NCBI RefSeq assembly: GCF_022008365.1
Contig: NZ_JAIRBA010000025.1
Coordinates: 1 to 61,770, forward strand
Source: Aequorivita vitellina
GTDB taxonomy: Bacteria > Bacteroidota > Bacteroidia > Flavobacteriales > Flavobacteriaceae
Reading direction: 5' to 3'
DNA length: 61,770 bases
The stretch's first letter is position 1; every line of letters starts with the position of its first letter. A program made the translations under genes and the position numbers. Positions 17,365 through 24,904 of this stretch are shown piece after piece. A model generated the notes under the pieces. That model saw only the letters and a list, made by a program, of their open reading frames with translations, searched no databases and was not told where the DNA came from.

Positions 17365-17757
17365 ATGAAAAATAATTTTGAAAATGTTTCTAGCCATATT
17401 GGCCGTAAAATAGAGAAAGTAAGGCTTCTTAGAGGTTTTACTCAAACAGAATTAGGCGAACGATTAGGGGGCATTAGTAAACAAGCTATCAGCAAACTTG
17501 AACAGACAGAAGTTATTGATGACAATAGAATCGAAGAAGTAGCTAGAGCTTTAGGAGTCACTCCGTCTGGATTGAAAAAATTTAATGAAGAATCCGTTTT
17601 GTATGCTACGGCGAATTTTTATGAAGGAAGTCATTCAGTTAATACTAATATCAATACCATTATTAATGATCCCGTAGATAAGATAATTGAATTTTACGAA
17701 AAGAGGCTTCAAGATCTCCGAAATGAAATAATCGCTACCTTAAAAGATAAAAAATAA
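17365..17757 (+). CDS. XRE-family HTH regulator (second of a tandem pair)
   Basis: 130 residues. The HTH at ~10-63 (GRKIEKVRLLRGFTQTELG, GISKQAISKLEQ) is followed by a linker with poorly conserved sequence and the C-terminal helix DPVDKIIEFYEKRLQDLR, which matches PIEKIVELYERLL in the neighbour. Both proteins also share a VLYAT/VIYNI segment after the HTH. It is cotranscribed with the first copy. It is not fused to a metallopeptidase, unlike many XRE/ImmA regulators, but an ImmA-type gene lies 760 bases downstream. Confidence 0.88.
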   Translation: MKNNFENVSSHIGRKIEKVRLLRGFTQTELGERLGGISKQAISKLEQTEVIDDNRIEEVARALGVTPSGLKKFNEESVLYATANFYEGSHSVNTNINTIINDPVDKIIEFYEKRLQDLRNEIIATLKDKK

Positions 17758-17860
17758 TTCGTAAGTATATTCACTATATGAGCGCACTTTTAATCAAATA
17801 CTAAGAGATTTTATTTCTCAAATCAAAAGTCCAAAAGTGACATTATAATCCTTTGATAAC

Positions 17861-17974
17861 CTAAAACCTAACAACTCCGAAAATCCACAAGAAAAAAACA
17901 ATAGCTCCAACAATTACGGCCATTACTAATGAGAATTTAAACTGATCTCTGTAGAATTTTTCGTAGTTACGCAT
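17861..17974 (-). CDS. Possible 37-aa membrane protein
   Basis: A short frame, ATG at 17974, encoding a basic head (MRNYEKFYRDQFKF) and a single hydrophobic helix (SLVMAVIVGAIVFFLWIFGV), ending at a TAG. The layout is that of a real single-pass small membrane protein, and it precedes nothing else in the gap between the XRE pair and the small secreted protein gene. No homologue is recognised, so it may be chance. Confidence 0.4.
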   Translation of the reverse strand: MRNYEKFYRDQFKFSLVMAVIVGAIVFFLWIFGVVRF

Positions 17975-17999
17975 CTGCTATTTATTATAAGTTCACCAT

Positions 18000-18224
18000 T
18001 TAATCTTCCCAGCCACAAAGTGAACGACCTAGCTTTTTGGCTTCACTTAACGTTACCGAATACGTATCGGTAGAACAGTTCGACAGACCTCTACAGTCTT
18101 TTTTATAATGGTATTTGGTACTTTTCGGGCCTTTGCAGATATATACGCCTGAAACATCCAAGGAAAATGAGGTAAGAAATAAAAACAGTAACCCTCCAAT
18201 AAATAAACTTTTAATTTTTTTCAT
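18000..18224 (-). CDS. Small secreted cysteine-rich protein
   Basis: 74 residues. The signal peptide (~1-24, KSLFIGGLLFLFLTSFS) is followed by a compact domain with the spacing VYICKGP...KYHYKKDCRGLSNCS...LGRSLCGWED, i.e. four cysteines and several invariant-looking Gly/Trp positions. I recognise this pattern from small uncharacterised flavobacterial proteins. The conserved His-Lys-Cys arrangement could bind metal or form disulfides; neither is established. It is transcribed toward the 37-aa candidate. Confidence 0.75.
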   Translation of the reverse strand: MKKIKSLFIGGLLFLFLTSFSLDVSGVYICKGPKSTKYHYKKDCRGLSNCSTDTYSVTLSEAKKLGRSLCGWED

Positions 18225-18364
18225 TGATTTAATTTTAAAAACTGGGGAGAATATTCAAATATAATAAATTGTTTATTAGACACCTAGAATATTACTTTAG
18301 AAAAAAATAATTAAATAAAATTGTTTATTTGGTAATCTCCATGGTTAAAATTGGCGCTGTTACG

Positions 18365-18454
18365 GTTTTCCGCAATGCATTGTATAAATTATATTTTAAA
18401 TTTGAAATAACTTATTAGATACTGCTATGTGTGGTATATACAATGTGCTAATGT
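18365..18454. repeat. 90-bp repeat, copy A (boundary element)
   Basis: Begins GTTTTCCGCAATGCATT and ends near a dyad CAATGTG-n8-CACATTG. By hand alignment it matches 20996-21085 at 79 of 90 positions. Each copy lies 40-60 bases before the start of a gene, and together they bracket the ImmA/PIN pair plus the IS remnants. This could be a recombination boundary or a shared promoter-proximal element. Confidence 0.75.
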
Positions 18455-18459
18455 ACACA

Positions 18460-18492
18460 TTGCACGCAAGCTAAAAAGAAATCGTAACTTTG
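18460..18492 (+). promoter_or_regulatory. Bacteroidota-type promoter of the ImmA/PIN operon
   Basis: TTG at 18460-18462 and TAACTTTG at 18485-18492 with 22 bases between them match the -33/-7 consensus of the phylum. Transcription would begin near 18499, about 15 bases before the TTG start codon, giving a very short leader. The -33 element lies inside the dyad of the boundary repeat. Confidence 0.55.
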
Positions 18493-18514
18493 CACAAAAG
18501 TTTTAAAAAACATA

Positions 18515-19666
18515 TTGAAAGTAGAACATAACATATCAAGAATTAGACATTTGCTAGAAATGTACAGAATGGATGTACAAGAATTCTTGCAAAAAATTAG
18601 TAGTGGACTTAAAAATCCAATAACTAAGGAAGATGTGTTTGGTAAAGAAATTCAAGTATCTTACTTAAAAAGAATTGATAAAATTTTTGGAAAAGGTCTT
18701 CACTATTATCTTGACCCAAAAGCACCTGAAAAATCAAAAGAAGCAAGTGTATTCTTTAGAAAGCAAAACTTTCAAAACGATGAACTCAATCTAGGTGCAA
18801 TTAAAATTGTTAACCAATTCGAAGAATTAAAACTATCACTTTCAGCAATTGCAAAACTTTCAGATTTAGATTTTAAAAGACAGATAAAAAAATATTCGAT
18901 TTCTGACAGTCCAAGAGAAATCGCTTTAAAAGCTAGAAAAGTCTTATATCCAAGATTCGATAAAAATAGACGCGATTTTTTGAAGTCATTGATTTCTTCA
19001 TTTGCTACCAAAAATATTATGGTTTTTGAATTCATAGAGACTTGGAATAAAAAGGAGAAAGCTAATATTGACGGATTTTATCTAAAGCCAAATATGATTG
19101 TTCTTAAGAGACATCAATCTTTTTCCAGAGAAATATTTACACTTGCTCACGAATTAGGTCACTATTTACTTGACGAAGAAGAAATCGAAGAAATAAATTA
19201 TAGCGTGTACAATAAAAATCTTTCTTCGATAGAAAGATGGTGTAATGATTTTGCTTTTTTCTTTCTTGCAGGTAATTATGCTAAAACACTAGATTCATTA
19301 GATAAAGCTTCAGCGAATAATGATTATCATCACGACTTTATTGAGAAAGTTTCTCACCATACTCATTTAAGTCAATTGTCTCTTTTCACAAGACTTCTTT
19401 ATCAAGGTAAAATATCAAAATCAAACTATGCTTTAGTAAGAGAAGAATTTGAAGAACTTTATAGACAAAAGCAAGAGCAAAAGGAAAGAGAAAAACAATT
19501 ATTGAAAGAACAAGGAGTTAAACAAAGAGGTTCTGTCGCTAAACCTATTCCATCTCCATTGTTTTTATCTACAATTCAAACAGCTTACTATGAAGGTGTT
19601 TTAAACGAATATGAAGTTTGTAAAAAACTTAATATTAAACCCGAAAAATTAGAAAAGTATATTTGA
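18515..19666 (+). CDS. ImmA/IrrE-family metallopeptidase, putative antitoxin
   Basis: 383 residues from a TTG start, kept because the N-terminal segment (HNISRIRHLLEMYRMDVQEF...) looks like part of an HTH-like domain that later starts would remove. The zincin motif TLAHELGHYLL has His212, Glu213 and His216, with Glu240 (SIERWCNDFA) as the likely third ligand. A charged linker near 315-340 precedes a C-terminal helical domain. Its stop overlaps the start of a PIN-domain gene (TGATG). This pairing is a known toxin-antitoxin-like arrangement in which the ImmA protein is the likely antitoxin or regulator. Confidence 0.88.
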   Translation: MKVEHNISRIRHLLEMYRMDVQEFLQKISSGLKNPITKEDVFGKEIQVSYLKRIDKIFGKGLHYYLDPKAPEKSKEASVFFRKQNFQNDELNLGAIKIVNQFEELKLSLSAIAKLSDLDFKRQIKKYSISDSPREIALKARKVLYPRFDKNRRDFLKSLISSFATKNIMVFEFIETWNKKEKANIDGFYLKPNMIVLKRHQSFSREIFTLAHELGHYLLDEEEIEEINYSVYNKNLSSIERWCNDFAFFFLAGNYAKTLDSLDKASANNDYHHDFIEKVSHHTHLSQLSLFTRLLYQGKISKSNYALVREEFEELYRQKQEQKEREKQLLKEQGVKQRGSVAKPIPSPLFLSTIQTAYYEGVLNEYEVCKKLNIKPEKLEKYI

Positions 19667-20232
19667 TGAAAGTAATAATAGATACAAGTTCCTTACTGTC
19701 CTTGGTTCGTTATTACTTACCATTTGACCAAAAAACAAAGTTATTCGATTTCATAAAATCTGAATTTGAAAATGGAAATTTAATTTTAATAGATGCCGTT
19801 TATCAAGAATGTGAATATACTGCTCAAGGTTTAGTTCTTAAAACATTAAATTATTTAAAAGAAAAGGAGTTTAAGAAAGATTTTAAGCTTCCTTTAAAAA
19901 CAAAAGATTTACTTCCACCTTCAACAAAGAAATTTTACAACCTTTTAAATGATAATTTCAGAACACCTCTATCGAGACGACTTAATGATGCTGAATTTGA
20001 AGAGCGTAAAAAAGAGTTTTTAGAAACAGCTGATGCAAGAATGATAATACTTGCTTTGATAAAGAAAAGTAAAAAAGAGGAAATTGTTATCGTTACGGAA
20101 GAATCTGAAAATGGAAATGATCACAAAGCATTTAAAAAAATACCTTCTATCTGTAAGATGCTTGACATTAAAGTAATGACACTACCTGATTTATTAAAAA
20201 TCTATCAAGGTATTGACATTGAATTCAAATAA
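19666..20232 (+). CDS. PIN-domain protein, DUF4411-like, putative toxin
   Basis: 188 residues from the ATG at 19666, which overlaps the previous stop codon by one base. PIN-type acidic residues are visible: Asp6 (MKVIIDTSSLLSLVRYY), Glu48 (YQECE), Asp123 (TADARMIILA) and Glu145/Asp152 (VIVTEESENGNDHKAF). This order is that of the DUF4411 family, metal-dependent ribonuclease relatives found with ImmA/XRE partners. Its partner upstream would neutralise it. Actual toxicity or RNA target is unknown. Confidence 0.85.
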   Translation: MKVIIDTSSLLSLVRYYLPFDQKTKLFDFIKSEFENGNLILIDAVYQECEYTAQGLVLKTLNYLKEKEFKKDFKLPLKTKDLLPPSTKKFYNLLNDNFRTPLSRRLNDAEFEERKKEFLETADARMIILALIKKSKKEEIVIVTEESENGNDHKAFKKIPSICKMLDIKVMTLPDLLKIYQGIDIEFK

Positions 20233-20246
20233 AAGTCAGCGTACAA

Positions 20247-20336
20247 CAACGGTAACCGTTGCAAAACCCCTTAATTTATAAAACCCCAACTCATATAAGT
20301 CACTCGAAGCTTCTGGATAAGAGGCTTTATTTTTTA
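20247..20336 (+). terminator. Inverted repeat and terminator after the PIN gene
   Basis: CAACGGT-A-ACCGTTG (20247-20261) is a perfect palindrome 15 bases past the stop. A second hairpin, AAGCTTCT / AGAGGCTT (20307-20327), is followed by TATTTTTT and is a good rho-independent terminator. The first palindrome resembles the ACAACG/CGTTGT ends seen around orphan genes of this phylum and may be part of a boundary element. Confidence 0.6.
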
Positions 20337-20427
20337 ATCAGGCTTGTGAGTGAGCCAAATTTGGACCTTTTAAAAAAAGCCTATCTGCGTTAAGGGGCAA
20401 CACTTTAGGTAAAAAATGGTTATATCA

Positions 20428-20781
20428 GTTCGATTTGTGCCAGTGATTTCGGTTTCACAGTGCCAGGCATTACGGTTTAAATTGAGCATATATGTCCCCA
20501 CCCAAAACTGCCGGAAAAGGCAGTTTTGACCTCCCCAAAGGGGAGGTAGTCTGGAAGTTTAAGGCAATGTATTTCTGGCGATTCTATATGGGCCTTTAAT
20601 GTTATGGATATGCTGGACTGAGCGAATTTAAAGTATAAAGTGACTCTATCTTTATAACAACTAATATGTCTTTGCTTACTTATACAAAAATTATTATATT
20701 TGGTATACTCCCCAATTTAAAAACGCATATTCTCCCCGATTTAAAAACCCACACGTACGGTTTTTCGTAATGTGTGGGTTT
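20428..20781. mobile_element. IS21-like remnant, copy 1 (no transposase)
   Basis: A ~354-base non-coding unit that recurs at 26530-26861 in the same orientation with high identity. Its start carries repeated words of the form GTGCCAGnnATTTCGGTTT, in the multiple-terminal-repeat style of IS21-family ends, followed by two hairpins (CTGCCGG...AGGCAG and ACCTCCCC-AAA-GGGGAGGT). It ends in a terminator-like hairpin AACCCACAC...GTGTGGGTTT. No istA or istB gene remains. The IS21 attribution is from the terminal-repeat style, not from a database match. Confidence 0.5.
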
Positions 20782-20821
20782 GTGTTTGAATTATATTAAT
20801 AAAAATTATTGGTTATTTCAA

Positions 20822-20900
20822 TTCGATTTGTGTCAGTGATTTCGGTTTCATAGTGCCAGGCATTTCGGTTAAAACAGTGCCAGTTTGCCTGTGACCGAAA
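20822..20900. mobile_element. IS21-like terminal-repeat fragment
   Basis: Another set of the same terminal words (ATTCGATTTGTGTCAGTGAT, then AGTGCCAGGCATTTCGG, AACAGTGCCAG), ending in GACCGAAAAACC. It lies 40 bases after copy 1 and probably represents the opposite or a second end of the same decayed element. The remaining bases to the next gene contain boundary repeat B. Confidence 0.45.
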
Positions 20901-20995
20901 AACCAATAACGGTTCGATTTGTACTACTTTGAAAGATCAAGTAATAATTACCTTGTCGCTTAAAAGCAAGCGATATAGCCAACACACTTGATCCA

Positions 20996-21085
20996 GTTTT
21001 CCGCAATGCATTTTATAAATTATATTTTTATTTTGAAATAACTTAATAGAAACTGCTAAATATGGCATATACAATATGCTAGTGT
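20996..21085. repeat. 90-bp repeat, copy B (boundary element)
   Basis: Matches copy A (18365-18454) at 79 of 90 positions. The end of this copy is part of a longer dyad, GCATATACAA...TTGTATATACGC. It lies 40 bases before the start of the next gene, as copy A does for the ImmA gene. Differences are mostly single A/T changes, consistent with age rather than recent duplication. Confidence 0.75.
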
Positions 21086-21124
21086 TGTATATACGCAGAT
21101 TGTGCAATATTAAAAAAACCAAGA

Positions 21125-21745
21125 ATGAAATTGAGACTTTTACTAATTACCATCTTATTTTGCATTCCTATTTACTCCCAACCTCAAAAGGATTCTCTTT
21201 TCAAAGAGGATATTGAAGCTTTAGTTGAAGAAATGGAATTTATGTATGGTTACGACCAAACATTACGTGAATATACTCTTTTCAGAACATTCGATAAATC
21301 AGAAACTGATAGAATTGAAAATCTTCCCGATAGTTTACGTTTGAAGGAAATGACTGGACGCAAATTCGTTTCTGACACTTTGAGTAAATTTATTTTCCAA
21401 AACTACATTAATCCAAAGGATGCATTGCATACGGAAAGAATGATTGAAATAATAAAAAAATATGGTTTTCCAAGTGTCGAGCGAATAAGAAAATTCTACA
21501 ATAAGGAATTTGCCGATCCTGAATTTAGGCCTATGTTAATTTTCATTCATTCGCCTAGTCAATATTGGGAAGAGTTAAAAGTATTAATGCTGGATGAATA
21601 TAGAATTGGGAATATCAATCAATGTCAGTATGGATATTTTCTGTGGCAATTTACTGGACGACAAAGTTTTAAGCCAATGTTGGATAATGGATATAAGTTG
21701 ATTGAAGAAAACGGCAAAACGATATTGCAACCTACTTGTGAATAA
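21125..21745 (+). CDS. Secreted protein of unknown function
   Basis: 206 residues with a signal peptide (~1-18, LLLITILFCIPIYSQ). The mature protein is highly charged and helical. A central segment (IIKKYGFPSVERIRKFYN...MLIFIHSPSQYWEEL...) resembles the 'YGFP...lxIxHxxxxxxE' layout of DUF6624-type proteins, but the match is weak. It is an isolated gene between boundary repeat B and a decayed stretch, so it looks like an island passenger. Confidence 0.65.
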   Translation: MKLRLLLITILFCIPIYSQPQKDSLFKEDIEALVEEMEFMYGYDQTLREYTLFRTFDKSETDRIENLPDSLRLKEMTGRKFVSDTLSKFIFQNYINPKDALHTERMIEIIKKYGFPSVERIRKFYNKEFADPEFRPMLIFIHSPSQYWEELKVLMLDEYRIGNINQCQYGYFLWQFTGRQSFKPMLDNGYKLIEENGKTILQPTCE

Positions 21746-22041
21746 GAAGAAAAACATTTCTGAATTTTAGCAACAAAATCTGAATATGAAATAGGAATAT
21801 CGAGCATCGGAAAGGCAAAACCAGCGAACGCCACTTCTCTTTTGCAACAGTCTGTTAACGATTAAAAAAACGGAAGCAAGACGGAGCAGAACGTGGGAAA
21901 ACATTGCAAATACGAGGCTATAAGCAATGCTGGGTTTTGTGTTAAATCCGAAAGCAGTTGTATATTTACGAAATGAGGATCAACCCGAAAATGATTGCAT
22001 TTTTTGGCGCACTACTCATAGCCCAAACGTTGGCAAACATT
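21746..22041. other. Decayed intergenic stretch with a truncated reading frame
   Basis: No convincing gene. It includes fragments with the AACGTTGGCAAACATTT word typical of the ends of orphan-gene inserts in flavobacteria (near 22026). A short plus-strand frame from 21974 (MRINPKMIAFFGALLIAQTL...) looks like the signal or membrane start of a lost protein; it now runs into the end of the convergent minus-strand operon. Confidence 0.45.
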
Positions 22042-22596
22042 TCAGACAACCTTCTTGAATTCAACATCATCATAGGAATCAGAAATTGGGTTGCTATCAA
22101 TTATAAGTTTACAATCTTTTGATAGCTTTCTCGAGAACGACCTAATTGCAGTATTTGGGGTTTCATTATCTTTTAATGCAGGATTTTCATAAACTAAATC
22201 AGCGTGCGCAGGATTTCCAGGAGAATCTGTAAAAACTTCTGCTTCTTTAGGTAAATATTCGAAATTTTCATCTAACGGTGTCGAAAAAATATCAGCTTCA
22301 AATTCATTTCTCTCATTTAGAATATAATCTTGTTTTACTTTTTCAAAATGTGATTTTCGAAAAACAATAAAACCTATATAGACTTTGCCAATTGCAAAAC
22401 CTTTTGCAAAATCTTTACATTTACTCTCTTCACAATAAAAATTTCGTTGAAAAGAAACACCACCTTTGTTTGGTAAAAAAATATCTTTGGAAACTAGCTT
22501 TTCCTCTGTTATGATTTTGTTCTTAAAATTTCGGTCAAAAATAAAATGAACCAAAATTTCATCATAGGCAATTTCTTTTGGTATTGGTAAGTGCAT
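22042..22596 (-). CDS. Orphan operon protein 3 (184 aa), unknown
   Basis: 184 residues, soluble, no signal. Middle region FYCEESKCKDFAKGFAIGKV has two cysteines; the C-terminal part holds a distinctive block (VFTDSPGNPAHADLVYENPA, then a serine/lysine-rich tail) that looks conserved rather than random. It is the third gene of a tight three-gene operon; its ATG directly abuts the stop of gene 2. No family is recognised. The HADLVYE block with acidic and His residues could be a metal or ligand site, but this is untested. Confidence 0.7.
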   Translation of the reverse strand: MHLPIPKEIAYDEILVHFIFDRNFKNKIITEEKLVSKDIFLPNKGGVSFQRNFYCEESKCKDFAKGFAIGKVYIGFIVFRKSHFEKVKQDYILNERNEFEADIFSTPLDENFEYLPKEAEVFTDSPGNPAHADLVYENPALKDNETPNTAIRSFSRKLSKDCKLIIDSNPISDSYDDVEFKKVV

Positions 22597-23100
22597 TTAA
22601 ACTGATAAAAAGCTAGATAAATCTTGTAGTAATTCATTTTCAGATTCATCTAATATTAATGAATCTACTTGTTTATCATCAGTTCCGTTTACTTCAATAA
22701 AATATCCAAGTTCTTTGGCACCAATTTCTAATGAAAAAACATTATCCACATTTTTTTCCCAATCAAACACAACAGTTCCATAAGAAGTGCTATATACATC
22801 ATCAATTTCTAATTGTTCCAAAACACTCGGATAAAGATTATCGATAAAAGAATAACATTGTGATAGAACATCCGCAGATATCTTAACGTCGGCATCAGCT
22901 GAGTTGAAAAAATCTAAAATTTGTCTTTTCAAAAAATCTGACTTTTCATTACTTATAATCCCAGTAAAATGATAAGTATGTTTCAAGTCAACAACTTCTT
23001 CTTCAAGATATACATTTTCCATTTCGATATTGCTTCGATTTAAAAAACTGAACTTTTCGACTTCAGGATTTAACGCAAACAAACTAGTTAATAATGCCAT
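22597..23100 (-). CDS. Orphan operon protein 2 (167 aa), unknown
   Basis: 167 residues, strongly acidic, no signal or membrane segment. The C-terminal half (YGTVVFDWEKNVDNVFSLEI, then GYFIEVNG) has the look of a conserved beta-strand domain that I associate with uncharacterised partners of TIGR04255-like genes. It lies between the other two genes with gaps of 2 bases and 0 bases, so all three should be made together. Confidence 0.7.
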   Translation of the reverse strand: MALLTSLFALNPEVEKFSFLNRSNIEMENVYLEEEVVDLKHTYHFTGIISNEKSDFLKRQILDFFNSADADVKISADVLSQCYSFIDNLYPSVLEQLEIDDVYSTSYGTVVFDWEKNVDNVFSLEIGAKELGYFIEVNGTDDKQVDSLILDESENELLQDLSSFLSV

Positions 23101-23102
23101 AA

Positions 23103-23891
23103 TTACTTTAATTTTATTAAATTCTGACTATCTACTGTCAATATATCTTTAAGAATTTTTTTGTTCTCTAAATGCGCTGAATCATATAGAGAGCTGAAAT
23201 TCTTATGTTGGTTTAAGGTACTAAATAATTTTATATCACCAAACCTTTGAGCGTATTGATGGTCAATTATTATTCTTTTAATATCATTATTGAAAGATAT
23301 TTCAGTTTTCTCTTCATAAGTAAAACCACCTTCCTCATTTCCTTGAGAAACTAGAACTAAAGTTCCGTTTTTAGAAGATAAAAACTTTTTATTTAAAAGT
23401 TCTGAATCAATATTGAATATGTCAGCCACAGGTATAGGTGAGTTTCTATCAGTCCATATAAATTCATCTCTATAATTTAAACTAATCGCTTCAACATAGA
23501 AATCATTCATACCAGAGAACGAATTCAAATCTGAATCTAACTGATTTTTAAACCTGTCCCAATCCTTATATTTCCTATTCTCTAATGACAGAATCGACTG
23601 ATTTTCTTTACTGTTTTCTAATTTAAAAACATTGTTTATCGAACCTTTATCGTCATAGCTTTCAAATATAAAACCTCTAATTTGTTCATTAGAAATTCCC
23701 AAATTGTTATTATTAATATTAATGGTTGTTGCCTTCAACAATCCTTTTTTAGGATAACCTTTAAAACCCTCAACTTCCTTTGTTTTTTCAAAGATATCTT
23801 GAGGTTTTAAAAAAGCTTGTGGTATGAATACTGATGCTACAGCTCTACTAATCGAATGATTTTCAGAAATAGGCTTTAAAAATTCTAACAT
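23103..23891 (-). CDS. TIGR04255-like protein (262 aa), orphan operon protein 1
   Basis: 262 residues, first of three cotranscribed genes. The order of features (an N-terminal amphipathic strand region, FKLENSKENQSILSLENRKY, the YKDWDRFKNQL helix, and VEAISLNYRDEF) is like that of the sporadic TIGR04255 family, whose function is unknown. The match is by pattern only. It lies in an island rich in toxin-antitoxin, intron and IS remnants, which suggests an accessory, possibly defensive, role. Confidence 0.65.
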   Translation of the reverse strand: MLEFLKPISENHSISRAVASVFIPQAFLKPQDIFEKTKEVEGFKGYPKKGLLKATTININNNNLGISNEQIRGFIFESYDDKGSINNVFKLENSKENQSILSLENRKYKDWDRFKNQLDSDLNSFSGMNDFYVEAISLNYRDEFIWTDRNSPIPVADIFNIDSELLNKKFLSSKNGTLVLVSQGNEEGGFTYEEKTEISFNNDIKRIIIDHQYAQRFGDIKLFSTLNQHKNFSSLYDSAHLENKKILKDILTVDSQNLIKLK

Positions 23892-23916
23892 TTAATTTTA
23901 AAAATGGTTTTATTTA

Positions 23917-23924
23917 CAAATGTA
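23917..23924 (-). promoter_or_regulatory. -7 box of the three-gene operon
   Basis: On the minus strand this reads TACATTTG, matching TAnnTTTG, 26 bases before the first ATG. No well-spaced -33 TTG was found, so only the -7 element is called. Confidence 0.4.
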
Positions 23925-24000
23925 GGTTTTTATTTGAATTTAGTTAAAATATTCAACAAGTTTTAAGAAAGTAATAACTCTAAAAAAACGATTTGCCAAT

Positions 24001-24413
24001 CGAGTAGACGGCTCCGCCCCTAAATAGGAACAGAGTGCGCCTCTCACACCACCGTACCCTTCGGCTCCGCTCAGGATAAACCCAGCGGGTCTCGTATACG
24101 GCGGTTCGATAATGAAACTCTTTGTTTGCAGTGTTCTTTTAACCTAATATAAATTTACCTATTCAGCCGTTTTACGGTGAATGAAGTAGGCAGTTTGGTC
24201 TTTAGACTATTGATCATCCTCCACCTATTTCATTCGTTAATAAAGTTTTTAGGTATTCGTGATTGCTATGCAAGTCTTTAGTCTCAACCTCACGGTTAGC
24301 AACCTTGTAGCTAACTATTGGTTATGGCATTACCCCTGCCCATAAGGGACTTGCACCCTCTGGATTAATTATTTACCTTTCGGTAAAGTAGAAAGTGTGC
24401 ATGGTGGAAACAC
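24001..24413 (-). mobile_element. Group II intron remnant lacking its reverse transcriptase
   Basis: Read on the minus strand. The first part (near 24380-24250) has domain-I signatures of bacterial group II introns: GAGGGTGCAAGTCCCTTATG, CATAACCAATAGTTAGC and AAGGTTGCTAACCGTGAGGTT. The last part (24115-24001) has a domain V/VI end: GAACCGCCGTATACGAGACC ... GTACGGTGGTGTGAGAGG, then a stem and CTACTCGATT. The whole unit is ~410 bases, so domains I-IV are largely deleted and no RT/maturase frame is left. The domain V hairpin is split by a dispersed-repeat word (24056-24088). It is therefore a fossil that cannot move by itself. Confidence 0.75.
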
Positions 24414-24426
24414 AAAACGCATTTAA

Positions 24427-24522
24427 TTAATTGCTAGTTTGAGCTTGTTTACGAAAAACCACGCGGATTTTCTATTCGGGGATTATTTGCTAATTTCAAT
24501 GCTTAATCGCGGCACTAATCAT
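24427..24522. repeat. Boundary repeat D (cassette-like)
   Basis: Starts TAATTGCTAGTTT and ends GCGGCACTAATCAT, with GATTATTTGCTAATTT between. It aligns along its whole length with 25283-25374 (copy E). It lies immediately outside the 5' end of the group II intron remnant and 69 bases before a two-gene unit. Ends form an imperfect dyad, as in integron attC-like sites, but no attC core can be confirmed by eye. Confidence 0.65.
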
Positions 24523-24590
24523 CTGCAAAAACATAGTACATTTGAGAAAAACCTCGGAATACAGGAAAATACGAAGGCATAATAAAATTT

Positions 24591-24902
24591 ATGGATAGAA
24601 AGAAAATAACTTATTTAATCATATTCGTGAGTTTTATTTGCCTTATATTCTCTGTAAGAGGGAATATAAATACTTATCAAGATTATATTCAATCAACAGG
24701 AAAAACAAGAGCCTTATTTGGATTATCTGAATTAAAATTTAGTTACAGATATTATTTAGGAATTTTATCATTAATTGGATTTATAATATCTGCCAACTAT
24801 TTAAGAAAAAAGGAAAACCGACTATTAGTGTCAATTGCAATGTTAATTTCAATTCTCGGAATTATTACATCATTTTTTAGAATTTGGAAAATATTTATTT
24901 AA
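24591..24902 (+). CDS. Small three-helix membrane protein
   Basis: 103 residues with hydrophobic helices at ~8-23 (LIIFVSFICLIFSV), ~55-72 (LGILSLIGFIISANYL) and ~82-100 (IAMLISILGIITSFF). It is 2 bases upstream of a soluble acidic partner. No family recognised. The pair lies between boundary repeats D and E. Confidence 0.65.
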   Translation: MDRKKITYLIIFVSFICLIFSVRGNINTYQDYIQSTGKTRALFGLSELKFSYRYYLGILSLIGFIISANYLRKKENRLLVSIAMLISILGIITSFFRIWKIFI

Positions 24903-24904
24903 AA

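Noticed and set aside
21974-22130. A ~50-codon plus-strand frame beginning MRINPKMIAFF
   Set aside because: It runs into the 3' end of the convergent operon and is likely a truncated remnant; kept only as a note on the intergenic stretch.
24001-24413. A tRNA or riboswitch explaining the structured sequence
   Set aside because: The paired signatures at both ends fit group II intron domains I and V/VI on the minus strand; no cloverleaf or known riboswitch core is visible.
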